The notes under the pieces: generated by a model
Seen by the model: the letters and a program-made list of their open reading frames with translations, nothing else
What the model was told of the DNA's origin: nothing
Database searches by the model: none
Shown here: one piece after another, positions 24,636 to 37,062 of the stretch
How positions within the stretch are numbered: the first letter of the stretch is position 1
How the letters are laid out: each line of letters begins with the position of its first letter
Assembly (NCBI GenBank): GCA_027924585.1
Contig: BSBM01000299.1
Span: 31,906,501-31,970,500 of the forward strand
Length of the DNA stretch: 64,000 nucleotides
Source: Larix kaempferi
Lineage: Eukaryota > Streptophyta > Pinopsida > Pinales > Pinaceae
Direction of reading: 5' to 3'
Position numbers and translations under genes: made by a program

Positions 24636-27600
24636 TGTCACATACCCAAAATTTTGTGAAAATTTAAAACCTTTCTAAACGTCCAATCTTCTTTAAATGC
24701 TACGCAGAAGATAAAATGTGTACACAACATCTATATTTATCACATCATTATATCATCTCAACATAGATTATTCAATGGTAATTATTAATGAAACTTTAGT
24801 TATCGACACAAGGTCTTTTAAAGAATTTCACAAGCAACCCTAATCGAATTATTCAATTCGTTAACTCGTATAGAATTTTTTAACACTTGTCTCGCCTTAA
24901 CAAATTTTCCTCTATTAACTTGATTATAAACTGAGTAGAACATTTTCATGGAAAGATATAAGTAACCACCATCATAATAGTAAAATGCTTTAAGATACAT
25001 AAATTGGGAGTAAACAAAAACTGAAGAAATACCTGAGATGCATCATCATGGATATATATGAAAGATATACACAAGTACAGCACAGATATCAAGAGAGGTA
25101 TATACAAGAATTTCACCCCAAGAGAACAAAGACATTCACAAGAGACCAAAAGTAACGTGGTTCACCCGTACACGGGCTAGTCCACAAAGGTGTGTGTGCA
25201 TCTTTTATTATTCTTTAAAGGAAATTAGGGATTACAATCCAGCAACAGCGTTGCGATAACTCTCCTTCTAAACCTTGAAGCCTTCCATCACAAGGAAGCA
25301 ATATATAGTTACAATTTCCTTGAGAGTTCTCCACAATAAAAACTCCCTTAAAAGTTTATATATAACATCATAAACTTTTAAGTAATTTAATAACAGCACT
25401 CATGTTGCAAGTGTCACAACTTATTTTCTCCAAGGGATCTTGGATTGTTGTATTAATTTAATGAAGGAGAATTACATCAATTAACCTGGTTGCTGCATCC
25501 AAAAATAAATCTTTCACTTTCCCAAAGCTAGGGTAATATTCTTACATCTTTCTTTCTGACAAGTTACCAATAACGCTATAATTATAAAAGAACAAAGGAA
25601 ATAATACAAATTCTGAGACCCAAGTTTGCCTCAACCCCCATATCAACTAAGATAACATAGAAACATGCTAGTATAATAAAATCGAACCCTCGACGAGGAT
25701 CCAAATCTGGCATAATATCTAAAAGCAACAATTTAAAGTTACGACAGTGTTTAACTAATATAAATAAACCATCCTTTTCGAAAGTAACATCCCCTTGCTT
25801 CGTTCATTGAAAAACCACATCAAAAGTTAAAAATAACATACCCACCATAATGTTTCCCCTAAACATTATATAGATATATAATATATCATTATTCTCTATT
25901 GCGTAACATTCCCTTATTTTACCCTTGATATTTTAATCATTCTACTCCATATTTTAATTAAGGGTAATATCACATTTTACTAACGTATTTCAAAGATATA
26001 TCTTAAAGTCGATAATATCTCATTTTATTTTTCGAATATAAATAATCAAAATATATAATTGATATCCTGACTAAAAGTTACTCCGGTTCTGAACCTTTAC
26101 ATTTTATCAACCAACACAGAACCCATACGTTTGTCTACGAAGGTCAAACGAGTAGTAGTAAGGTATGACAAACCACCCTTTGTCCATCAGAAATGCAGTG
26201 GTTGAACTACGGCTTCCCTGAACTTAGCTTAACTGTAATATCTAACAAACACGTACAAATGCTCGACTAGAAGATGCAAGGAAGGCGATAGGAATGAATC
26301 TGTCAAACAACAAGACAAAATGGCTGCAAACCAAATCGAGAAAAAAGGTAGGCATTGGGGATAATACTCGAGAAAAACAGTTCACATCAATCGAAAATTT
26401 CTAACTCTAAGCACATCGGTTTGGGTCGGTTAGACTTATCGTAAGAGTAGAGATCTGGAGATGAGATAAAACAATGCATTCGAATCGACCAAAGATTAAA
26501 TTCGATCTGTCAAACTAGTTCTAATACATCATTCCCGGAATAAGGAAAATGTGATAAATTGCAGAGGTATTGAACAAGAGAAAACTATAAAGCTTGCACG
26601 GAAGAGATAAAGATGGCGCCTCCATATATTTACCACGATATATCTATGTAAAAAAAATCTCAATCCCATTAGGGATCTGCCAACATATACTTATCAGAAA
26701 ACAAGATAAGGGATCTGCGCAGATATAAAATCCAAACAGCATGTTGAATTTCAACAATTCAATCAATGATATATACTCCATGCAGCTTATCAAATTTAAC
26801 AAGATCAGTCAATAAAATGAAAGTACAGAACAATTAGGGCTCTCACGATGGTCATAAAGTAGGCGGAGTAGCGATTCTCAGAGAACCCTGATTCGTTCAA
26901 GAAGATATTTTTGAAATCTTTTTCACCAAAAAAAAACTACCTTACAACAATTCATAAAAATATCCTCATAGGATATCCCAAACGGTTCCTATGCAACTCA
27001 CACTTCAACGTAGATGATCAACTCAGGAAATTTAAAGGATGAAAAACTCTGCACCACGCAGAGGATAACTTTGAACAAAAGAATAAGCCAGCATTCAATC
27101 GGAAATACTAACATACTAGATTCAAATATGAGGTCGCCCCTCGTATTTAAAGTATCGGTAGCCAAAACTCCAAACTGCTCATGTAGCTTCGTGTTCAGGT
27201 ACGAGGTCGGCCCTTTATTGTGCAGCGCATTGACGGCAAACCACATCCCAATCCAAAAGACGGAGTGTCTCTTTTTCCTGATCTGCGACTACCGTTTTCC
27301 CCAAGAATTTTCCCCCAGAATTTTCCCCAGAATTTTTCCCCCTCTATACTGCGAACTCTTCCTCCTTATGTAGAGAGTCCTACCCTCCACCGAAGTGACA
27401 AATGGTGGCCGTTCAGGGACAAGTGGCGACCATAAATATATGTTTATGGCGACAGAAGGGAACCACTCGGTTCAGAAGGATCGTGTGTTTTAAATGTTTT
27501 ATCCACTACCACAGCTTTCACATCTTAAAATGGTGCCATCTCCTCAAAGCCAGTATACTCCGATGAAAATAATGGAGTGTCGAGTTAGTGGAGCTCACAG

Positions 27601-28712
27601 TCTCCCTCTCCTTATGGTGAAGTCGCCACCTGCTCGAACACCTCGTCAGATTTTAACGGCTATGTTTTTCTCTAGAAAAGAATTGATGAGGCGCTCATAC
27701 AAATACGGAGTGGAGTAGCTTGGTAAGGTGCCCACGTACTCCATGCAGGGAACATATAATAAAGATGGGACTCGGAGTGCTCCAAAATGGAGACAAACTC
27801 CCTACGAAAAATCTCGGAGTTTTTCACTGATTAACGGAAGTAATTACATATGAATAATAATTGTATTCTTTGTCTAATAAATGTTCATAGCCACGGGCTA
27901 AACTCTTTGTATAAATAAATATATATATATATTTGTATTGTACAAATAATATAATAATCCCATGTATGTGTATTTTCAGAATATGACAAAATAGTCTCAT
28001 TTTTAATAAGAACATAACCTTTATACGATCCACTCTTTAATTTAGTGAGCCTTGCAATCATTTCCTTATGATACTTTATCTCAATATCCCTTAAGTGCAC
28101 TTTTGCCATGTGCTTTGTATTTGATAGTTTTCCTAGGTAATGTAGACATATCTTTACTTTACATAAATCTTGTCACATAATTTTCTTCATATCTAATTAT
28201 GTATCTACATATTTATACTTAAAAAGAATCCTCTTAGGATTACCTTTTTTCCTCTCAAGGAGGATATGATAATATATTAACCTCATGTTTTTATATAACT
28301 TGAAATAGTAGTATTATCCAATAGGTACTCCTTTACCTTAAGTAGGATATATATATATATAATCTATATGTATATATAAGCACTTTATCTAAAGGATAGT
28401 TGTAGGAGTTTCTTATTGTTTTGTAACAATAATAACTTTAGGACTTAAAGTTAACTCAGGATTTTGATAACCTAAGACGACACTTATAACTTTTAGGGTT
28501 TTACCTGTAAACTCATCCTTCCTCAAGTGCCCGTGGTACTAAGATGATAACTATCATCTATAGTTAGTTTTTTTTTGGAAAGCCATCTTGCCCCTCACCT
28601 TCTTCTTAGTGACTTCATTTTCCTGGTGCTTAGTTGCGCCGTCGTTAAGTTACAATTGCATTTATATAAAAATAATAAAGATCAAAATAGGTCATAAGGG
28701 AGGGATATCACA
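24636..28712 (-). repeat. Inner LTR3 (4077 bp)
   Basis: Groups with LTR2 in its middle, but shares T with LTR4 at the site equivalent to 14770. It therefore looks like a recombinant between LTR2-like and LTR4-like sequence. Confidence 0.95.
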
Positions 28713-31517
28713 TCCTCATCCCCTTTAAAATAACACCGTCCTCGATGTTCACTCTTCTCTTGTAGCAATCATTTGTATCACAAAACTGGAATTCAAAGAA
28801 ACAATGTTTAGTAACAACTTGTCATCAACTTCATAATCAAGCTCAGAAGTATAAATCATGAGTTCTTTATTGCACATATTACTTGCAATATAGGGAATAA
28901 ATCTAGTGCTCCTTGATTGTATGCTATTGACAAAAACAACAAACAGCATTCACTTGATCCAGGAATTCTTGCCTAACACCTTAGTGCTCACGCAACAACC
29001 CTTTCTCTCATGTCTTGCCTAACACCTTAGTGCTCATGCAGCAAACATTTTATTCATGTCTTGCCTAACACCTTAGTGCTCACGCAGCAAACATTTCTTT
29101 TATGTATACTAAGCAGCGTCCTGCCTCCCACCTATACATTTTCTTATAGCTTGCCTAGGTCTTACAGCCAGCCGATTCTCCAAGAATCCTAGTGGCTGTT
29201 CAATCCCTCATTTTAGGGAGTATTTCAGTGACATTACAACACTCTTTACAACATTCCTCTCAAGCCTTCTCGCTTGAGTCCCAGAATTTGTTTTTCCCAA
29301 GCCGCCTTGCTTGGGACTAGAAAAATCTCTTCCATTTAATCAATTTATTTCGTCATATTATATTTTGTAACCATACGATTACTCTGACCCATTTGAGTGT
29401 AGATCTTTATTCAATCAATAATTATCAAACTTAAAGAATAAATAACAGTTATGATGTGGATCTTAAATCCTCATCCCCTTATTTTACCATGCATAATATT
29501 TTATGCTCTTGCGTTTTCACAAGCTTCACAGGAATTTCACCATCTGCCAAATTTCACAGGTTAGTATCACTTTATATACAAAATCAAATATTGTAAGAAG
29601 ATCCCTTCCTTTAAACAGAAAATCATCCTTCTTAATAAAGTATCCATATGTGACCATCTAGGGTGTCATTTCCTACTACACATAACTAGCTTTTAAGATT
29701 TCATAATGCTTTGAACACGATATAACATTCTTTCTATGATGTTCCATGGACATTATGCTCATTTAACCTCGAATGTTAGATTTCACCATTTCAACACAAT
29801 TCCTATTTTAGTTATACAACCCTTTTATATACCCTAACATCATGTAGAGATAACCAATTGTCTAAAACAAACTTACATAACTTATATAGATAACCATGTA
29901 CCTTTGCAAAGGCGACCACATAGCTTATCTTCATCTGTCGAGGTTCCAATTTACTTGTATCATCACACATTAGTATTATACATGAATCGATATATATCCC
30001 ACATTTATCCATTGATGGGTGTAGGCAGTGATGTGTGGGAAATTAACATTTGCTCGACCAAAACATTCAAAGTGTTAGTCGTATAAAGGTAATTAAATCA
30101 TAAGAACAATTGTATATATAAATATGTTCAAACATCATTTTTACTGTTTCATAAAAGCTTATACCTCGATTACTGTCTCAAAGATCACTTTCGATCTACC
30201 CTGCAATTCCATGTCATCAATGTTTCCTTAACACATAATAAATAAAACAGTCATTCCTTGTGGAAACATAAGGACGTCAGAAGATCAACTACAATTCGTA
30301 TATGTAATTATAACCATTTTCCTTTTGTTGCACTTCTATGTAAGGGTACGAGCATGTTTCAATGTCACAAAAATCGTATTATAATTACTTATCCTATACA
30401 CTTACATACTAGAATGAAATTGATTAGCAAGGAGACTATTAACCATTTTTCTCCTTTGTAATCTCACAATTTCCTAGTCATAGAAAACTTTACACCAATT
30501 AAAGTTAATTTCTTTGTTTAAAAGAAACCAGACATCCTAGTCTAGCCAAACTATACTTCTTATGGAATAAAACGACAACTTAACATCACATAATTATGCT
30601 TCCCTCATAACTAGAATTATCAAATTCGCAATGACTCTTCCTGCAGCATACCCTTTACAGATTTTACTACTAAGGTCAACCTCATTATAAATTTATAAAC
30701 TTTCTTATTAAAGGTAACTCACATGTAAACAGAATCTGATCGTTTCTTACATAGTTCAAAACCCAAGACTGGCCCAAACTATCAAATCTTCAATGGACCT
30801 TTTTAACGTAAAGACTTACTTTTGATCTGAACTTAATGGATCTTTTAATAGATATAAGTTGCTTACAATCCCCATCTAAATTTCATATTTGGAAATCTAG
30901 ACTATTGATCAATCCAGTTTACTTAGTATCTAAGGTCAACCAATTAGGAGACTTCCTTAGCCTATAAATTTCACTGAGAAATAGCTAGGATAACTTCCAA
31001 AACATGTTTTTACTCTACTTATAAGTACCCATTTCATAAGGACTTAACCCCAATAATCTAATTAATTAAAAGAGTACTTTCTTGTCATTCAATGAACACT
31101 AATTGTAAAGGGTGAGGAGATATTCATCGTCATCCATAGGAGATCATTCAAAAGAACTTATATAATGCTCACAAATAGATACTCTAATTATAACCTTTTC
31201 AGTAAACTCATACGTACTTACTTGCAATTTCAAGAAGTTTTGTCGCTTACCTCTTGACGATTCTTTGGAAGTGAACATTTGATTCTATTTGTTCTTCTCC
31301 AATTGAGCTCAATAAGCCCAAGTGTTTGCAACCTGTGATCTGGCAGAAGAAACTTGAAGTCGATCTAGGAGATTCATTTTCCCCTCCACCAGTACAATCC
31401 ATGCATCCAAAACGAAACACAAATAACTGATTAGTCAACTTAACAACCTACATACTTACTTATCGCATGTTGAGCTCATTAGGCCTTAGTGTTGTAACCT
31501 AATGCTCTGATACCATA
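28713..31517 (-). other. Inner internal domain 3 (non-coding)
   Basis: Same content as internals 1 and 2, with a few private changes (e.g. near 30730, 30771 and 30860). 46-bp array 28968-29105; hairpins 29165-29316. Confidence 0.9.
31504..31515 (-). promoter_or_regulatory. Inner PBS 3
   Basis: Minus strand TGGTATCAGAGC beside LTR4. This is the PBS of the element's original 5' end. Confidence 0.93.
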
Positions 31518-34500
31518 TGTCACATACCCAAAATTTTGTGAAAATTTAAAACCTTTCTAAACGTCCAATCTTCTTTAAATGCTACGCAGAAGATAAAATG
31601 TGTACACAACATCTATATTTATCACATCATTATATCATCTCAACATAGATTATTCAATGGTAATTATTAATGAAACTTTAGTTATCGACACAAGGTCTTT
31701 TAAAGAATTTCACAAGCAACCCTAATCGAATTATTCAATTCGTTAACTCGTATAGAATTTTTTAACACTTGTCTCGCCTTAACAAATTTTCCTCTATTAA
31801 CTTGATTATAAACTGAGTAGAACATTTTCATGGAAAGATATAAGTAACCACCATCATAATAGTAAAATGCTTTAAGATACATAAATTGGGAGTAAACAAA
31901 AACTGAAGAAATACCTGAGATGCATCATCATGGATATATATGAAAGATATACACAAGTACAGCACAGATATCAAGAGAGGTATATACAAGAATTTCACCC
32001 CAAGAGAACAAAGACATTCACAAGAGACCAAAAGTAACGTGGTTCACCCGTACACGGGCTAGTCCACAAAGGTGTGTGTGCATCTTTTATTATTCTTTAA
32101 AGGAAATTAGGGATTACAATCCAGCAACAGCGTTGCGATAACTCTCCTTCTAAACCTCGAAGCCTTCCATCACAAGGAAGCAATATATAGTTACAATTTC
32201 CTTGAGAGTTCTCCACAATAAAAACTCCCTTAAAAGTTTATATATAACATCATAAACTTTTAAGTAATTTAATAACAGCACTCATGTTGCAAGTGTCACA
32301 ACTTATTTTCTCCAAGGGATCTTGGATTGTTGTATTAATTTAATGAAGGAGAATTACATCAATTAACCTGGTTGTTGCATCCAAAAATAAATCTTTCACT
32401 TTCCCAAAGCTAGGGTAATATTCTTACATATTTCTTTCTGACAAGTTACCAATAACGCTATAATTATAAAAGAACAAAGGAAATAATACAAATTCTGAGA
32501 CCCAAGTTTGCCTCAACCCCCATATCAACTAAGATAACATAGAAACATGCTAGTATAATAAAATCGAACCCTCGACGAGGATCCAAATCTGGCATAATAT
32601 CTAAAAGCAACAATTTAAAGTTACGACAGTGTTTAACTAATATAAATAAACCATCCTTTTCGAAAGTAACATCCCCTTGCTTCGTTCATTGAAAAACCAC
32701 ATCAAAAGTTAAAAATAACATACCCACCATAATGTTTCCCCTAAACATTATATAGATATATAATATATCATTATTCTCTATTGCGTAACATTCCCTTATT
32801 TTACCCTTGATATTTTAATCATTCTACTCCATATTTTAATTAAGGGTAATATCACATTTTACTAACGTATTTCAAAGATATATCTTAAAGTCGATAATAT
32901 CTCATTTTATTTTTCGAATATAAATAATCAAAATATATAATTGATATCCTGACTAAAAGTTACTCCGGTTCTGAACCTTTACATTTTATCAACCAACACA
33001 GAACCCATACGTTTGTCTACGAAGGTCAAACGAGTAGTAGTAAGGTATGACAAACCACCCTTTGTCCATCAGAAACGCAGTGGTTGAACTACGGCTTCCC
33101 TGAACTTAGCTTAACTGTAATATCTAACAAACACGTACAAATGCTCGACTAGAAGATGCAAGGAAGGCGATAGGAATGAATCTGTCAAACAACAAGACAA
33201 AATGGCTGCAAACCAAATCGAGAAAAAAGGTAGGCATTGGGGATAATACTCGAGAAAAACAGTTCACATCAATCGAAAATTTCTAACTCTAAGCACACCG
33301 GTTTGGGTCGGTTAGACTTATCGTAAGAGTAGAGATCTGGAGATGAGATAAAACAATGCATTCGAATCGACCAAAGATTAAATTCGATCTGTCAAACTAG
33401 TTCTAATACATCATTCCCGGAATAAGGAAAATGTGATAAATTGCAGAGGTATTGAACAAGAGAAAACTATAAAGCTTGCACGGAAGAGATAAAGATGGCG
33501 CCTCCATATATTTACCACGATATATCTATGTAAAAAAAAATCTCAATCCCATTAGGGATCTGCCAACATATACTTATCAGAAAACAAGATAAGGGATCTG
33601 CGCAGATATAAAATCCAAACAGCATGTTGAATTTCAACAATTCAATCAATGATATATACTCCATGCAGCTTATCAAATTTAACAAGATCAGTCAATAAAA
33701 TGAAAGTACAGAACAATTAGGGCTCTCACGATGGTCATAAAGTAGGCGGAGTAGCGATTCTCAGAGAACCCTGATTCGTTCAAGAAGATATTTTTGAAAT
33801 CTTTTTCACCAAAAAAAAACTACCTTACAACAATTCATAAAAATATCCTCATAGGATATCCCAAACGGTTCCTATGCAACTCACACTTCAACGTAGATGA
33901 TCAACTCAGGAAATTTAAAGGATGAAAAACTCTGCACCACGCAGAGGATAACTTTGAACAAAAGAATAAGCCAGCATTCAATCGGAAATACTAACATACC
34001 AGATTCAAATATGAGGTCGCCCCTCGTATTTAAAGTATCGGTAGCCAAAACTCCAAACTGCTCATGTAGCTTCGTGTTCAGGTACGAGGTCGGCCCTTTA
34101 TTGTGCAGCGCATTGACGGCAAACCACATCCCAATCCAAAAGACGGAGTGTCTCTTTTTCCTGATCTGCGACTACCGTTTTCCCCAAGAATTTTCCCCCA
34201 GAATTTTCCCCAGAATTTTTCCCCCTCTATACTGCGAACTCTTCCTCCTTATGTAGAGAGTCCTACCCTCCACCGAAGTGACAAATGGTGGCCGTTCAGG
34301 GACAAGTGGCGACCCATAAATATATGTTTATGGCGACAGAAGGGAACCACTCGGCTCAGAAGGATCGTGTGTTTTAAATGTTTTATCCACTACCACAGCT
34401 TTCACATCTTAAAATGGTGCCATCTCCTCAAAGCCAGTATACTCCGATGAAAATAATGGAGTGTCGAGTTAGTGGAGCTCACAGTCTCCCTCTCCTTATG

Positions 34501-35597
34501 GTGAAGTCGCCACCTGCTCGAACACCTCGTCAGATTTTAACGGCTATGTTTTTCTCTAGAAAAGAATTGATGAGGCGCTCATACAAATACGGAGTGGAGT
34601 AGCTTGGTAAGGTGCCCACGTACTCCATGCAGGGAACATATAATAAAGATGGGACTCGGAGTGCTCCAAAATGGAGACAAACTCCCTACGAAAAATCTCG
34701 GAGTTTTTCACTGATTAACGGAAGTAATTACATATGAATAATAATTGTATTCTTTGTCTAATAAATGTTCATAGCCACGGGCTAAACTCTTTGTATAAAT
34801 AAATATATATATATATTTGTATTGTACAAATAATATAATAATCCCATGTATGTGTATTTTCATAATATGACAAAATAGTCTCATTTTTAATAAGAACATA
34901 ACCTTTATACGATCCACTCTTTAATTTAGTGAGCCTTGCAATCATTTCCTTATGATACTTTATCTCAATATCCCTTAAGTGCACTTTTGCCATGTGCTTT
35001 GTATTTGATAGTTTTCCTAGGTAATGTAGACATATCTTTACTTTACATAAATCTTGTCACATAATTTTCTTCATATCTAATTATGTATCTACATATTTAT
35101 ACTTAAAAAGAATCCTCTTAGGATTACCTTTTTTCCTCTCAAGGAGGATATGATAATATATTAACCTCATGTTTTTATATAACTTGAAATAGTAGTATTA
35201 TCCAATAGGTACTCCTTTACCTTAAGTAGGATATATATATATATAATCTATATGTATATATAAGCACTTTATCTAAAGGATAGTTGTAGGAGTTTCTTAT
35301 TGTTTTGTAACAATAATAACTTTAGGACTTAAAGTTAACTCAGGATTTTGATAACCTAAGACGACACTTATAACTTTTAGGGTTTTACCTGTAAACTCAT
35401 CCTTCCTCAAGTGCCCGTGGTACTAAGATGATAACTATCATCTATAGTTAGTTTTTTTTTTGGAAAGCCATCTTGCCCCTCACCTTCTTCTTAGTGACTT
35501 CATTTGCCTGGTGCTTAGTTGCGCCGTCGTTAAGTTACAATTGCATTTATATAAAAATAATAAAGATCAAAATAGGTCATAAGGGAGGGATATCACA
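31518..35597 (-). repeat. Inner LTR4 (4080 bp, original 5' LTR)
   Basis: Three 1-bp length changes relative to LTR1-3 make it 4080 bp. It ends at TSD CATGT 35598-35602. It groups with LTR1 across 11512-13353 equivalents. Confidence 0.95.
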
Positions 35598-37062
35598 CAT
35601 GTGGTTGTACATGGATGGTAAGTCGTCATAAATATTGAATAAATACAAGTATAACTATTGCTCATTGTTTCCCATGTCTATCTTAGTGGAAATTACTGAA
35701 ATAAGAGGTATATATATAAAAGGTACTCATGCATTTTCATCATATGTATTAACTATTTAATGTTCACTTGTATACTTATAACCATTTCCTTTTGTTGCAC
35801 TTATACGTAAGGATACGAGCATGCTTCAATGTCACAAAAATCATATTATAATTACTTATCCTATACAATTACATACTAGAATGAAATTGATTAGCAAGGA
35901 GACTATTAACAATTTTCCTCCTTTGCAATCTCACAATTTCCTAGTCATAGAAAACTTCACACCAATTAAAGTTAATTTCTTTGTTTAAAAGAAACCAGAC
36001 ATCTTAGTCTAACCAAACTATACTTCTTATGGAATATTAACTTAGCATATGTAACTCACTTATAGTTGATACCATGGTAATGTACAACATCTTATCATCT
36101 CATAATTATGCTTCCCTCATAACTAGAAATATTAAATTCACAATGACTCCTCCTGCAGCATTACAGATTTTACTACCAAGGTCAACCTCATTATAAAATT
36201 TATAAACTTTAAGTTAACTTATATGTAACCGGAATCTGATCGTTTCTTACATAGTTCAAAACCCAAGACTGACCCAAACTATCAAATCTTTAATGGACCT
36301 TTTAACATAAAGACTTACTTTTGAGCTGAACTTAATGGATCTTTTAACAGATCTAAGTTGCTTACATTTCCCATCTAAATTTCATATTTGGAAATCTAGA
36401 CTATTGGTCAATCAAGTTTACTTAGTTATCTAAGGTCAACCAAATTAGGATACTTCCTTAGCCTATAAACTTCACTGTGAAATAGCTAGGATAACTTCCA
36501 ATACATGCTTTTTCTCTAATTACAAGTACCCATTTCATAAGGACTTAACTCCAATAATCCAACTAATTAAAAGAGTACTTTCTTGTCATTCCATGAAACT
36601 AATTGTAAAGGGTGAGGAGATATTCGTCATCTAGTGTTATCCATAGGAGATTATTCAAATGAACTTATGTAATGTTCACAAATAGATACTCTAATTATGA
36701 CTTTTCAGTAAACTCGTACGTACTTACTTGCAATTTCAAGGAGTTTTGTCGCTTACCTCTTGACAATTTGGAAGTGAACATTTTATTCTTGGTTTATAGA
36801 ATGCAGCTCCTTTTCTAGTCCGACCAACTTGTATTTGTTCTTCTCCAATTGAGCTCAATAAGCCCAAGTGTTTGCAACCTGTGCTCTGGCGGAAGAACTT
36901 GAAGTCAAGCTTGGAGATTCATTTTCCCCTCCTCCAGTACAATCCATGCATCCAAAATGAAACACAAATAATTGATTAGTCAACTTAACGACCTTCATAC
37001 TTACTTATCGCATGCTGAGCTCATTAGGCCCTAGTGTTGTAACCTAATGCTCTGATACCATA
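35598..37062 (-). other. Outer element internal domain, 5' part (non-coding)
   Basis: Begins with the right TSD copy CATGT. From about 35770 it aligns with the inner internal domain (e.g. CCTTTTGTTGCACTT, AAGAAACCAGACATC), with small insertions such as near 36040 and 36790. No coding sequence recognised. Confidence 0.85.
37049..37060 (-). promoter_or_regulatory. Outer element PBS (tRNA-iMet)
   Basis: Minus strand TGGTATCAGAGC, two bases from the LTR end at 37063. Confidence 0.93.

Larger units (their letters stand above)
10872..35597 (-). mobile_element. Inner non-coding LTR element, tandem multimer (4 LTRs, 3 internal domains)
   Basis: Period 6882 bp. The order is LTR1 10872-14948, internal1 14949-17753, LTR2 17754-21830, internal2 21831-24635, LTR3 24636-28712, internal3 28713-31517, LTR4 31518-35597. 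Only the outermost ends carry the CATGT TSD, so one insertion was later amplified. Each internal domain starts and ends with a PPT and a PBS on the minus strand. LTRs start TGTGATATCC and end GTATGTGACA in element orientation. There is no coding capacity. By eye LTR1 and LTR4 differ at about ten sites in 4.08 kb, so the insertion is young. A TE annotation that expects one LTR pair would misread this block. Confidence 0.95.

Noticed and set aside
10872-35597. Satellite DNA with a 6.9-kb monomer
   Set aside because: Each unit divides exactly into an LTR and an internal domain with PPT and PBS, and the array ends are LTR ends with a TSD; it is a retroelement multimer.
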